Origin: Isoetes taiwanensis
Lineage: Eukaryota > Streptophyta > Lycopodiopsida > Isoetales > Isoetaceae
NCBI GenBank assembly: GCA_021234155.1
Contig: JAJEKV010000051.1
Coordinates: 10,006,105-10,070,104 of the forward strand
DNA length: 64,000 nt
Direction: 5' to 3'
Positions 1-10,667 of this stretch are shown here, in pieces; the first letter of the stretch is position 1; each line of letters opens with the position of its first letter. The position numbers were made by a program, and so were the translations under genes. Under the pieces are notes generated by a model that was not told the DNA's origin, did no database searches, and saw only the letters and a program-made list of their open reading frames with translations.

Positions 1-369
1 CGTCTCTTTGGGTCTGTCATCCCTCCGGTTCTGCACTTGTTCAACCTCTTCCTCGGAGTCTGAGTCTGAGTCCGAGCTTGAGTCGGAGGATTCCGTGCTG
101 GAGGCCCTCCTTCTCTTGCTCCTCTTCTTGTCCTTTCCTGTTTTCCGAGCTGATGCTTGTGGCAACTGAGCGTTGCCCTCCGAACCAACTCCTGCTTGTG
201 CGGCCAGGAAAGCCTTTATCTGCTCAAGGTCCGTCCTCATTTGCGACACTTCCTCCTCTGGGGTCATGGGTCCAAATGCTTCATACAGGCGGACTCTGTT
301 CTTCCCTATGGTCTCGGCGTTGTCGTTCCCCTGAGCTCGGGTCTCTAGCTGCATACACAAGTAGTTCAT
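1..369 (-). CDS. Partial ORF, coiled coil followed by a serine/aspartate-rich tail
   Basis: From ATG 369 the minus strand is open to the window edge (123 codons). It starts MNYLCMQLETRAQG, then has a helical segment (EEEVSQMRTDLEQIKAFLAAQ), a basic cluster (KTGKDKKRSKRRR) and an acidic serine run (SSDSSSDSDSDSEEE). Basic and SD-rich tails of this kind are common in nucleic-acid-binding structural proteins of retroelements, but this is inference. The 150 bases before it (370-520) are AT-rich and non-coding. Confidence 0.45.
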   Translation of the reverse strand, partial: MNYLCMQLETRAQGNDNAETIGKNRVRLYEAFGPMTPEEEVSQMRTDLEQIKAFLAAQAGVGSEGNAQLPQASARKTGKDKKRSKRRRASSTESSDSSSDSDSDSEEEVEQVQNRRDDRPKET

Positions 370-520
370 GGCTATATGGTTAGTTTTAATTATTCTCTTG
401 CATTATATATGTTTGTTGGTATAGTTGTCGAACAAAATACATCAACAAAACATTTGAAGTGCAAAAGAAATTATATTTATATAATATCGTAATACAAAAT
501 CTCCGGGATCAAGAGTCTAC

Positions 521-868
521 CTATTCTTGAAATCGCTGGTAAGATGGGTTGTCCTCGAGGAACTTCTTAACTTGGGCCGTTCCTACCGAGCGTCCCAAGT
601 TCCTAAGGACATTGGTTGACGTCCCGCCCTGCAAGGCTGACACCAACTCTTCTACTCTGCGGTCGGCGGTGTAGGCCGCGGTTACCGCCAATCTTCCCTG
701 CCGTCGGTAGGGCACGGCGAAGTCGAAGATGTCAAGTGCCATTGCTCTCTTGACTAGGACATCATAGTCGACATTTGCCGCTATTCGAGCATGTCTGCCG
801 AAGCCTGAGAGTGCAATAAGCATGAACACTCCTTCTTCACCCCGGGGGCTGAATTTGCGGTGTATCAC
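521..868 (-). CDS. Unknown ORF of the LTR element
   Basis: About 115 residues in a frame overlapping the end of the preceding ORF by 32 bases. There is no ATG at the upstream edge of this frame; the first internal methionine is in VFMLIALSGFGRH. The overlap suggests translation by frameshifting or a broken continuation. Recognisable segments such as DIFDFAVPYRRQGRLAV and SVGTAQVKKFLEDNP look globular, with a helical C-terminus. I recognise no family. Confidence 0.4.
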   Translation of the reverse strand: MIHRKFSPRGEEGVFMLIALSGFGRHARIAANVDYDVLVKRAMALDIFDFAVPYRRQGRLAVTAAYTADRRVEELVSALQGGTSTNVLRNLGRSVGTAQVKKFLEDNPSYQRFQE

Positions 869-2031
869 CGCTATTCTCCCATCCAGCAGCAGGGGGGAGG
901 TAGTACCTCAGCGACCTGTCGTTGTGTGTTGCTGACGACTCTCCTCCTGCTTGGCCTCCTGGTCTATGCCTTCCGGCATATTCGTCGACCTCCACCTCAG
1001 TGATTTCCTGGTAATCCCTGATTGTGGAGTCGACCCGCCTGATGTTGATCCCTGCTCCTCTTGCTGGAGGTGGTGTCGAGGAGCTCGGCATTAAGATGCT
1101 CGTGGTCTTGCCACGGATCCCCATCTGTTCCTGGAGGGCGAGGAACTCCTCCTCCGTTGGCAGCTCTCGCGCTTCCATCATTTGCCTGATGTTGCTGTAG
1201 GCCTGGATGTCGGAAGTCGACTCCCCTGTGTAGGTGTCGGCTTCCCTGACTTGAAGCGGAAAGTCTGAGACTCCCCGGACGATGAAGTCGTCCAAGTCGG
1301 ACTGCCATAGTTGGTGCAGTAGCTCGTCAATCTGGAACTCGTTCTCCCTGCATTCGGGAAGGTTCTGGATGTCGCTGAGGAGTAGATACTCCTCTCCGTT
1401 GATGATGATGGGAGCTAGGCTTGTGATGCCTAGCCCAAGTGGGGGAGCGACTCTGAGGGTCTGCCGGCTCCGCTCGAGGTTGGCCAACTCCTCTTCTGCT
1501 TGCCGCCGTTCTTCCTCTGAGTCGAGCTCCGTGTACTCTTCGTCGTCCGACTCCTCTTCTTCTTCTCTTCCTTCTTGCTCTTGCTGGTACTGCAAAAGCA
1601 TCCGCTCTTCTGCTTGGGCTGCTATGGGGTCCACCTCCATGGGAGGAATAGAGGTTGCCCCCATTGGGTTTTCGGCACGGTGGGAAAGGAAAATGGCTAA
1701 GGCGGCGGTGTAGGAAAAATACTTGGTCCTGTCAACTGTCAGGACCATGTAGTCTGGCAGCCTCTGTGCCTTGTTGGTCAAGTATTTGGCAATGTTCGGA
1801 ACATCACCCAAGGCTGCTTGGAGGGATGGGCGGGGAACAAAATACCCTATGCAAGGGGGGAGCTGCACTAGGGAGGGTCCTACCCTAGCTTGGACATCTA
1901 TATGTTGGGGTTGCATTCAGAGTGGCTTGGACATCTATTTCTTTCCTAAAGACTCGGAAGATGTCATTGACATCAGCCTCGGTAGCATGGGCACTGGCGC
2001 TGTACCATCGCCTGAAGTCAGCAGTGGCCAT
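837..2031 (-). pseudogene. Gag-like protein of the LTR element, frameshifted
   Basis: The chosen start is ATG 2031 (MATADFRRWYSASAHATEAD). The frame runs to a TAG near 1887, while the adjoining frame continues from 1916 to 837 for 359 residues. At the break a 14-base motif (GCTTGGACATCTAT on the plus strand) occurs twice, at 1888 and 1925. The 37 bases gained shift the frame by one, so the original was probably one protein of about 390 residues. The N-terminal half is globular. The middle has an acidic stretch (EGREEEEESDDEEYTELDSE) and the C-terminus is proline-, glycine- and serine-rich. No zinc knuckle or enzymatic motif is seen. The gag assignment rests on position only. Confidence 0.45.
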
Positions 2032-2138
2032 TGATCTAGCGAAGAAGAGACTAGCAAACAAGAAGCGCCTCCGGGAGCTGGAAGATCGCCTAAACAATCA
2101 AGACCAAGCTTGTAGGGTGCTAAGTGAGAATTGGGAGA

Positions 2139-2148
2139 CCTATTTATA
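2139..2148 (-). promoter_or_regulatory. TATA box upstream of the 2031 ORF
   Basis: The minus strand reads TATAAATAGG, 108 bases upstream of the ATG at 2031. It copies the arrangement at 4134-4142: a pair of hairpin repeats, then TATA, then an ATG about 100 bases on. Confidence 0.5.
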
Positions 2149-2336
2149 GAAAAAGGGAAAACCCTAATTGGATGACCTAGAATTTTACTGGGATTGGGCG
2201 ATTCTGATCTATTAAGAGGTGCAAATGAGAATTTGAAGACTACTTTTAGGGTTTGAGCATGCTAAGATCAACTAATGAAGCTATTGCAACGACTGGAGAT
2301 CATTTGGATATGGCATGGTGAAGAAAATGCTGAGAG

Positions 2337-2403
2337 GTCTCACACGTTGCGCCCAGACCGATAATGAAAAGTTCATTTTCTGCCCTGGCGCGACGTGTGA
2401 GAC
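2337..2403. repeat. Nested hairpin repeat, copy 1
   Basis: 67 bp. Outer arms at 2337-2353 and 2387-2403 pair at 16 of 17 positions, and the single mismatch would be a G-U pair in RNA. The inner stem is AATGAA/TTCATT. It lies upstream (minus strand) of the TATA box at 2139-2148. Confidence 0.88.
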
Positions 2404-2536
2404 ATTGGCTCTAGATGAGCTAAAGTTGTCTAATTTGGGTGATCTAAGGGTCTATTTCTAATGGACTCGTCGAGTTAGGCAGAATTGACTCCTTATTTGG
2501 TCAATTTGGAGCAGTTTCGGGCATTTTTGGGGCATG

Positions 2537-2603
2537 GTCTCACATGTTGCGTCCAGCCCGAAAATGAAAAGTTCATTTTCTGTCCTGGCGCGACGTGTGA
2601 GAC
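2537..2603. repeat. Nested hairpin repeat, copy 2
   Basis: 67 bp. The outer arms are at 2537-2553 and 2587-2603 with few mismatches, and the inner stem AATGAA/TTCATT has a 3-base loop. It starts exactly 200 bp from copy 1, so the pair spacing resembles that of copies 3 and 4. Confidence 0.87.
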
Positions 2604-3901
2604 ATCGTCTCAATTTTGCTCAAAAAGTCCATTTTAACCAAAATAGAAGCCAGAATTCAATATCTTAACCTAATTAAGCGAGATTAAACATATTACTTAG
2701 CCAAAAACCGTTTATATTAACAAAAATTTCTGTTATTTTACAAAATCTTAAGGGCGCTCTCCCTTGATATGACTAGCAAGATGCATGTCTTGCCTCATGA
2801 GTGTAACTCTCTTCGCGTGAAACTGGCAGGGGCCGTGAATCTTCAAAGTCTTTTTACCGGGTTTCTGCTCTGCTACCTCCTGTAGGCCGCGACAACATTT
2901 AAATCGGTCACCCTCATATCCGTGTTGTACTCTGGATGACCTCTCGGACTAAAGCGGTGGGCGGTGCCGGGGGATTAAAATCCGTAACCCATTTGGAAGT
3001 GCGGTTTCCTTGAGAACTCTCCTCTCCGTCTCCTTCCTGCCCGGTCCGCTTCTTCCCACGATGCTCACGGGAGGCTTGGGCTTCGGTGGTGGCGGCTTTA
3101 GGGTGCGGCTCTTTGTCCGGATGTCAGCCCTCGATAGTCCCAAGTACCACCATTGTCACGATAGTATCGTTATATGCCTCCCACTTAGCCATGAATGCGT
3201 TGTGTTCCCTCGGCTTCTTTTGATAGACCTTGGCGGGGTCTATCACATACATCCGTTGTGGCGGGTGCTTTGACCTTATCCACGTTGGGTAGGGTGGGGG
3301 CCGGTTACTGCCAGCTGCTCTGCTTTCGGGTGCTACACCTTTCCGGTACTACGCTCTCCCATAGCCGGGGGTTTTGAAAACTTGCCCCCTCGGTGTTGGG
3401 GGCGTCGTCTTCATCACGAATCGTCGGTGGGAGGCGGGGTGCGGTGCGCTGATGGCTCGTTGATGACTAAACCCCTTACCCGCTCAACCCTCCGACTATT
3501 CTTTTGCCATGCTTTATGCCCTTCGCCTTCCTCTTCTTGACTTGCCGGTATTGCTCGAGGTCCTCTTCTTGCCTCTTTCTCTTCCTTTCTCGGGCTCTTT
3601 GGCCCCGTGCTTCTTGATAAGCCTTGCGAGGTCCTCTTCTTCATTTGGGTCGGGGACTCGGCTGCCGATGTTCCTCTCTCTCTTCAGCCTCCTTCAAACG
3701 AGCCCAAGCTTCAAGTTGCTCCTCGATGGTTGGCTGCCTCTGCTCTTCACATTCCTCGGCCACCCGATCTTGTTCCTCTTTCCTCCTCCTTTCCTCCTCG
3801 GCGATTTCTTCGAGGATCTGGTGCATGATGTCTGGCTGCTCTTAGCCTATGACCTCCGATCCAGCGTCGGTGTGCATCCTCCTCTTCTTCTTTGGGATCC
3901 C
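2604..3901 (-). pseudogene. Degenerate charged coding remnant of the LTR element
   Basis: On the minus strand, fragments of open frame at 3641-3826 (glutamate/arginine-rich, coiled-coil-like, with repeated EE and RR blocks), 3414-3644 (lysine/arginine/glutamate-rich) and 2949-3143 (proline-lysine run, PPPPKPKPP) overlap in different frames. They look like one low-complexity protein broken by indels downstream of the MARTK start. No catalytic motif or zinc knuckle is visible. The long plus-strand frame over 3509-4039 is the antisense of this biased sequence and is not taken as a gene. Confidence 0.35.
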
Positions 3902-4033
3902 TCACTTTCGATGAAGGCTGGCCATGCACGAAAAGGCGCTCTGAAGTATCCTCTCTGTCGAGGCGGAATCATGGGCATTTGGAAGATTCGTCATGAGGCG
4001 GGGCTTCTGGCGATGCCGCTTTGTCCGGGCCAT
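3902..4033 (-). CDS. Short basic ORF beginning MARTK
   Basis: A 43-residue ORF starting MARTKRHRQKPR, rich in arginine and lysine at its N-terminus. It ends at a TGA, after which the other frames run through acidic and arginine-rich low-complexity sequence. It follows a TATA box and a pair of hairpin repeats. The first five residues equal those of histone H3, but the rest does not match. I recognise no family. It may be the N-terminal part of a longer gag-like protein broken by a frameshift just before its stop. Confidence 0.35.
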   Translation of the reverse strand: MARTKRHRQKPRLMTNLPNAHDSASTERILQSAFSCMASLHRK

Positions 4034-4133
4034 ATTTGACGGTTCTTCAATCCGAGCTGTGCGCCAGAAGATCGCCTTGGCAAACGAGAGCAGATTTCCT
4101 AAGGAAGGGACGCGGAAATGGGGGGGCCTAGGT

Positions 4134-4142
4134 CTATTTATA
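4134..4142 (-). promoter_or_regulatory. TATA box upstream of the 4033 ORF
   Basis: The minus strand reads TATAAATAG, a consensus plant TATA box, 101 bases upstream of the ATG at 4033. That distance would suit a start site about 30 bases downstream and a short leader. It is an internal promoter candidate, because the element's own promoter should lie in the LTR. Confidence 0.5.
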
Positions 4143-4211
4143 GGCGGGCGATTTTAGGTCAAATTTCAAACTACCTTTTTGGGTCACCTAAAACACCTAA
4201 ATTTAAGCATG

Positions 4212-4268
4212 GTCTCACACGTTGCACCCAGACCGATAATGAAAAGTTCATTTTCTGTCCTGCGAGAC
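4212..4268. repeat. Nested hairpin repeat, copy 3 (right arm partly deleted)
   Basis: Left arm and inner stem AATGAA/TTCATT match copies 1 and 2, but the right outer arm has lost about ten bases and ends TGCGAGAC. It lies 205 bp from copy 4 and 70 bp upstream (minus strand) of the TATA box at 4134-4142. Confidence 0.85.
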
Positions 4269-4416
4269 ATGGTGGATTCTGATGCTAAATTTTATACTTT
4301 CTAAGCATATTTTTAAAAATGTAACGTACCAATTCTAACTAATTCCTAGCTTAAAATTAGAATTATCAAGTTATTTCTCTGAAATTCATGACTTTTTAGG
4401 GTGTTTCAGGCTGAAT

Positions 4417-4482
4417 GTCTCACACGTTGCGCCCAGCCCGAAAATGAGATTCTCATTATCTGTCCTGGCGCGACGTGGAGAC
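4417..4482. repeat. Nested hairpin repeat, copy 4 (first after the LTR)
   Basis: Copy of a roughly 67-bp imperfect palindrome. The outer arm begins GTCTCACACGTTGCGCC and the right arm ends GACGTGGAGAC, one base shorter than in copies 1 and 2. The inner stem is AATGAG/CTCATT, where copies 1 to 3 have AATGAA/TTCATT, so both sides of one base pair have changed together. It lies in the leader between the primer site and the 4033 ORF. Confidence 0.85.
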
Positions 4483-4675
4483 CATCCTACTTTTTTTAAG
4501 GTTTGGCTCACTAATTTTAGTCTTTTTATGTTTTCATTCACTTTAACTGTTACTAGCTTAGCATATACTACAAAAATGAGAAAAAAATTTCCCATTTTTC
4601 GAGGTTCAAGGATCCTATCAAGTTAGTACTACTGGGAACATGGTCAGTGCTTTGCTCTTGGTCTCCAAGAACATT

Positions 4676-4687
4676 GCTCTGATACCA
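4676..4687 (-). other. Primer-binding site for initiator tRNA-Met
   Basis: The minus strand reads TGGTATCAGAGC, the standard plant retroelement primer site complementary to the 3' end of initiator methionine tRNA. One base separates it from the LTR end. It fixes the direction of the element: internal region toward lower coordinates. Confidence 0.85.
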
Positions 4688-4688
4688 C

Positions 4689-6269
4689 TGTGACGTCCCC
4701 TACTCGTATACGGTGCACTCACCGCATACAAACAGGAGTTCATCCCCCATACCAGCTCCATGCCGATACAGGGCCCTCCACATGACACTGCAACCGTGAC
4801 GTGTTCCAGTGGGAAGAGTGAAGGGGTCATTTTACCCCGTCTCCCTCAGGGCCTACCTAGCTGCGGAAGCGTAAACATACATGTCAGTACATAATGTCAT
4901 CACATATCCACCTCGAAGGGTGGTGCATCAACATCTGCATAGACAAAGGTCAGCACAATACATAGGGGAAATCCTACCCAAGGCTCAGACTCGAAGGAAT
5001 GACTGACGGCTTGGATCTCCAGAGTTCATTGCAGACAGAATTCATGGCAATGGATTTGGCTGGCATAAGAACATGGCTTAGGGTTGTCCACTCCATCCGC
5101 CCCTCCTGTGCACACTTTGCAGAGTAGGCTGAAGAGTGTGGGGACCTGACTGTAGCCCGCCGGATGCATAGCCAAAAGGGCTATTCCTGGGTTGCATCTC
5201 CCCAGTTCCAATGGGGCAGGTAGGGATCTCTCCCTCCAGAGGTCTCCATGCTGACTCAAGGTGACTAGAGGGCCACTGCCCTTATTCGACTTAACCCACT
5301 GGAAAGTGAACACCACTTCACGGGTGTCGAGTCCATGCCTTACCCGCACGCAGTGGTAAGCCATTAGACCTAGTCACAATGATCCCCGGTAGGCCTTACA
5401 CACCAGAGGGATCGTTCAAGAGTCAGAACACGAACCTCCTTCTAAGCCAGTCTGGCCCCTTCACCCACAATCAGGTGTGGTTCTTGTGCACAGGCCGAAT
5501 CTACAGTGTGCTAGAGAGGCTACTCTAGGAGCATCAACTACTAAGCCTTAGGGTCTCTACCCCCCTTCCCAATACAAGGAGTTCATAGAGATACATCATC
5601 CACATACATCATAGAAGAACTAAAGAACTAGATCTAACCTATATCATAGAGTTAGGTTCTTTAGTTAGAGTCTGGGTATCTAGAGATCTAGAGAGCTGCT
5701 ATGGGCAATTTAATAGGCTAAACCTACTGATTCACTGACTAGAAGACAGTTTAGACTATTAAATTGACTAAATACCTGATCCTTGGCTTGCTCCTCCTGC
5801 TCTGAACTCGACCATCCTGCTAAACTGCTCGAATCAAGGGAAACTAATGGTGCAATTCGCTCAGACAGAGTCTGGGAGGCGGTTTTGGCTCTTGGAGCAG
5901 CCAAAACAGAGCTCTAGAACCCTAGGAACGAAAATGGGCAAGTTAGGGTTTCTCCTACCTAAATAGACAAGGGGTTAGGGCTAGGGTTTCCAATTATCTC
6001 TTTAGGCATGTGGGATAATTGGGTATGGCCCACTTGCCTTTAATGGCTAGGTGGCATAAATGTATCTACATGGAAAGGTGTGCACCTTAATAAATGTGCA
6101 CATTGGTAAACGTGCACATTAATAATAAATGCACATACCTTGCAAGTTGCCCCCTAGGGGCTACCCACCTGGCTACACGTCGGCGTACACGTCAGTCGGA
6201 ATGGCGTGTACGCGTGACGAGGCAGTATAGTATACGTCCTGGGACCGTATACTGTGCTGGAACGTCACA
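4689..6269 (-). repeat. 5' LTR, 1,581 bp
   Basis: Its two ends form a short inverted repeat: on the plus strand it begins TGTGACGT and ends ACGTCACA, which is the TG...CA rule of LTRs. The inner end lies one base from the primer-binding site. Near its outer end are two compact palindromes: arms at 6178-6191 and 6205-6219, and arms AGTATACG at 6229-6236 with CGTATACT at 6246-6253. The partner LTR lies outside the window, so neither LTR divergence nor the target duplication can be read. Confidence 0.78.
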
Positions 6270-9200
6270 ACAGCCAAATACTGCTAAATTGCATAAATGG
6301 TTTCAAAAGTAGTTAGGTACGGATATGGACAGTGTATGATTATATTTGCTGGCTGCTGTAATATGGTGTAATGGTACAACTCAACATCCTTTGTTGTTAT
6401 TGCTGTTATGTTGGCAATTGTGCTTTTTCCGAAGTCTCATAATGGAGGACAAAATTATCCTATGACCAGATAGATGCATATCAAAAACTGAGTAGTTGCC
6501 TTACATTTGGGATATGAGTCAGCCACGTCTCAAGAGTTTTATGATAGAACCATCCCCTTCCATGTTACCACTTCAAAAAGGTATCTAAATTCTTTTCGCT
6601 ACTTAGCATTTCTTAAAGATGGAAGAGATGTCTTATGGGACAGTTTAGAGGAAATGCCCAGGAAATGCAAAATAAAGAAAGTATGCATGATGTTCATATG
6701 AAAATGCAGGTTAATTTGTGAGCATAAGGACGATTAGTGATGCCAGGCATAAAATGCACAATTGCAATTCCATTTTGTATTACAAAACAAACACATGATT
6801 TTAACATCATTATGGGATTTATATCTTTAAATATCTTGCAAACTAAGGGATGATTGGCCGTTCCAGTTTTCACGACGTTCCTTTCTATTCAGACAGTTGG
6901 CCACGTACATCATGAGATTCTTTGCTATACAAATATATGCAAAATGTATTTTTCATGCCTATTCATGCAAACAAGCACACTACCCTAGAAATCAATCATT
7001 GTCATTCAATTGACCAAGTCTGTCAAATTCTATTAAATTATGTTTCAAGCAGATTTTATGTGTTCCACACACTATTACTAAACATCATATGCAAATTTAA
7101 AAATCACATTTTTGCAAATTTTTTATCTCTGAAACTCTCTGGCAAACTTTCTATCATGGGAGGAAATACACATTGGGATTGTAAGTTTAATTTCAAAGTA
7201 TGATGGTACAACAGTCTGCACATGGTAAATGCACGGCATTTAGAAAGGAATTGCATTTTCGGTTGCTTCTAGCTTTAGCGAATCCATTATTGATGCATGT
7301 CCAGAAATATTTGTCCTTGATTAATCTATAACTTTGGAATTTTCAAGCATTTTGGGTTACTTCTAGCTTCAGATATCAAGGTGTCAACCAGATGGGGATA
7401 GAGACGGACAAATTGGCATTGAAAACTAAATAGCTTATCCGAAGTCTTCCATGTCATGGTCAGGTTAAAGAATGCAAAAGCAGACAAACAATTTGCCTGG
7501 ATAATGCTATGCTCAGTCAACAATCTGCATAGATATTTAGGGAGATTTTCCATTCTAGCATGCTTTATAACGTCAAAAATTATAACTAGACGTTTCTTGG
7601 AAACAGAAGTTTACTATTCATGTTCACGCAAAAATTCTTGGAAGAATTCAATTAGAATTTGTTCCTTTAGGAGCATTGTTGCAAATAATATTCCAATTGT
7701 CTTGAGTTGTTACTTTGTTTTGTAACTAATTGCAAACTTGCCACGATTAAATATTCATATAATTAACTATGTCTTCGTCATTCGTAATTCTATTGAAAAG
7801 TTTCTTTTTGACGTTAAATATATAGAATTTTTTTGGCTTTGTTATATTACTCCATTGACATGTACTATTTGAAAAAAAAAACTGCTTCGCATCATATATG
7901 TAAACTCTACTTGGCTTTGTGACAGTTGCTATTGATTGCCAACATTAAATATATACAGTTTATTTTGCTTTGGTATAGTACTCCATTGACGTTGTGGAAA
8001 CAATAATCATCATAAGTCAAGGTCGGGGAAATCTATAAGGAATGCGTGAACTATTAGGGTTGTTCTTTATTTAGTTTCATCTCTTAATCAAAACATGTTC
8101 TATGTTTAATACCATGTACTATGTTTGTCTGCTCGCCTAGAGTTTTGGCTTCCAAAATGAGATGTCTAAGTATGTCCAAAGCTAATAAGGCAAATAATTG
8201 TGCTAATATTCTATGATTGCAAAGTCTTTGCTTTGCTCAGACAAGCTTATGTTGCAGCGATTAAAAATAAAGAGTAGAAAAACCAGGTTGGATTTTCCAG
8301 AAAAGTCATATTCTGCCATAGAATCCAGTGCAACCTAAAAACGGTTCTCCACAAACTGACCTTTGGAAAGCAAACACAGTGAAGAATCAGAATGGAGGCT
8401 TTAGTCTTAATGGGCATTAGTCTTAATGAAGACGAAGCAAGAAGGTTTTGAGAGAGAGGCGGTTTGGAGAGCGGGTCCTTGATTAACCTATAAAATTGCA
8501 AGGGCAACTTTATTTGCAGGACCATAAAATCCATTCTGCAATTCTCATGAATTTGGCGGTAGCTTCCTACGTGTAAGCATTTGCTGGTGGAAAACACTGA
8601 ACTTTGATCATCTTTGCTTAAAATTCATTTCCAAATTCCAAGCTCTGAATCGTGTTGAAACAGATGCTTAGTAGGATTTTCGTATCATTACTAAAGCGGG
8701 CACACCCACAAAGATGGCCCAAATGTTGCCACGTGGCATACCACATGGAAAATCATGGGGCGTGCCATTCAAACCATTCAACTAAATAGCATGTCTGATC
8801 AGCGTTAGTGCACCAGGATTTCTACTTTGCCAAAATTTCGTTTCTTCTTAGTAGGGATTTCAAGCATGTGATCCTTTCTGAAGCTTATTCTAGAACTCTC
8901 ATATTGTCCTTTTCTTACACATTTTCACACTTGATGTTTCAGGAGGACTTACTTGGCACAGTGATTTGCATACCATGTTTCCATGGGCTTTCGCTTTGCA
9001 TTCTTTATTGATGGTTTGCCTCTCCATCCTCTATAAGCACATAGGCTTTGTCTTTCTTGGCATTATAGCTTTCTTTCTTTTTGATTACCAAAACACATAA
9101 TAATACATAATATAATAATGCCCCACCTTTATATAAAATCACATAAAATGCCCAGCACTTACACCATTAACAATTGTTCTTGCATGCAGCTTATGATAGA

Positions 9201-9439
9201 TTTGATTTGCAACATATATAATTGTATGGGGGAGGAAAATATAATTGTTGTGCATTGAAGCTTATGGTGCTTCAACTCTAGTAATCCTTTACATAGATCC
9301 AAGAACTAAAAGATGTAACAGTAGAAGGAATAAGGGAAACCCTAGAACAGCAAGAAGAAAGACTTCAAAAATTGAAAATGGAAAAGGATGCTACACGAAA
9401 GAGAAATATACGAGCAAATGCACACGCAATTGAAACTGA
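6270..9439. other. No gene recognised; AT-rich intergenic DNA
   Basis: Only short open frames occur, none with recognisable motifs or codon bias. Just before the Helitron remnant, 9290-9436 has a glutamine/glutamate/lysine-rich reading (LEQQEERLQKLKMEKD) that is probably the upstream coil of the same degraded protein. Confidence 0.6.
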
Positions 9440-9724
9440 AGAAATTCGAGCCTGAAAACTAACGAAGAAAGATCTAGAAGACTACATCAACAAGCAGAAG
9501 AGAAGCAAAGAAGCAGAGAAAAGCGTTCAACTTATAGACTTGCTCGAACGAATACTAGCAGAATCAACGTGGATTTGCATCATTGTGGGGAATTAAACCA
9601 TGAATGCAACGCATGCGGTGCTGTTAAATTCAAAGATGATGGTACTAAATGTTGTCATAAAGGCAAGGTACATCTTCCACCACTACAAGAAATGCCAAAA
9701 ATATTCTACGACACCTCATTCTAA
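9440..9724 (+). pseudogene. Helitron replicase N-terminal fragment
   Basis: An open frame of 94 codons, bounded by TGA at 9437 and TAA at 9722. It has an arginine/glutamate/glutamine-rich helical lead, then LHHCGELNHECNACGAVKF and KCCHKGKVHLPPL. This Cys/His cluster followed by CCxxGKVxLPPL is the conserved start of eukaryotic Helitron Rep-helicase proteins. The Rep HUH and helicase domains are absent, and the frame ends just after the cluster, so this is a small orphan fragment. The family is established knowledge; the pseudogene status is seen. Confidence 0.65.
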
Positions 9725-10667
9725 GCATGTAAGTGTTGCTTTGTGATGCCTTTGGAAGGTCAAGATTATCTCTAATAGAGGATGAGAGGAAGCTGACTAT
9801 GGTCTGAAGTACACAAGTAGTATTGTGTACAACATCAGAGATTTGTGAACAATGCTAGCAGCCAGGTATGAACATCAACGCATCTAAGCTCCATTCATGA
9901 GTATAGGTAGTAAGGCTGCATTTCATAAGTAGGATGATCCAATAAATAATGATTTGAATTAATCTCTTGTGGCAATGGGTTTGTTGTATTGACAATAATA
10001 CTGTTTATTTGAATTATATAGTTACTCTTACAAATATGTCTACACGTTTCGGTGATTCCCTGCTAAGTGGAAATTGAAGTTTTTATGGCAAAACTACTTA
10101 CAAGTGTAGTCCTGTGAATCTGTATGACTTTATTGAAGACTGTTTATGGTTTTGTCTAAATGCATCCACTCTAGTTTATACTAAAACAATCAAGCTATTA
10201 GCTATTGTATAAATTAATGGTGCTAGGTTGCAACTCTAAAGCTTCCAATCTGCAGCCAAAGCAATCCTTTCGTAGTTACATTGGATGAGTTATATTGGAT
10301 ATGAACTGTAGTTTGGCCAACAATTTGTTTAACTTCGATACTTTTCAACCTTGGATATGCATTGTACTTTGGCCAGCAATTTGTTTAACTTTATCAGGCT
10401 TTTAAGAATTGTGTGCATTAAGATTTGTGCACATTGACCTAGTTTATAGTTTATAAATGATGTTCTTAGAATTCATTTCTATTCAATTAAGAAAATTTGA
10501 ATGAACTCCTTAGCTAAGAAGTCTGCAATGGCAATGGCGATGGCCGCCACGATAAAGCACTTGAAAATGTTATGTTGATACCTTCCTTCAGTCTGGTAGA
10601 AATAATCTTGCTATGGTTGAAAACAGGAGAGTAAAATTTGTTGAATAAAGAATAATGATAAAATCAA
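9725..10667. other. Intergenic / 3' flank of the fucosyltransferase gene
   Basis: AT-rich sequence with no convincing ORF. A near-duplicate phrase at 10300-10400 (GGATATG...TTTGGCCA..CAATTTGTTTAACTT) is a small tandem duplication. Polyadenylation signals for the minus-strand gene should lie here; none is distinctive. Confidence 0.5.

Larger units (their letters stand above)
1..6269 (-). mobile_element. LTR retroelement, 5' part, truncated by the left window edge
   Basis: Read on the minus strand, a long terminal repeat (6269 to 4689) is followed one base later by a 12-base primer-binding site matching the 3' end of plant initiator tRNA-Met. About 4.7 kb of internal region then runs off the window. 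The internal part carries acidic and basic low-complexity ORFs on the same strand, four hairpin repeats and two TATA-box/ORF modules. No protease, reverse transcriptase or integrase is visible, so the superfamily cannot be assigned; pol may lie beyond position 1. The ORFs carry frameshifts, so this copy is probably defective. The primer site and LTR termini are seen in the sequence; the element class is established knowledge. Confidence 0.8.

Noticed and set aside
1282-1713. 143-codon plus-strand serine-rich frame
   Set aside because: Antisense of the acidic stretch of the gag-like ORF; serine runs arise from GAG/GAA codons read backwards.
3509-4039. 176-codon plus-strand frame
   Set aside because: It is leucine/serine/phenylalanine-rich antisense of the acidic and arginine-rich minus-strand remnant; primer site, TATA boxes and other ORFs all point to the minus strand.
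1-6269. Endogenous pararetrovirus
   Set aside because: The initiator-Met primer site would fit, but a 1.6-kb flanking repeat with TG/CA ends indicates an LTR element, and no movement-protein, coat or RT motif is visible in the window.
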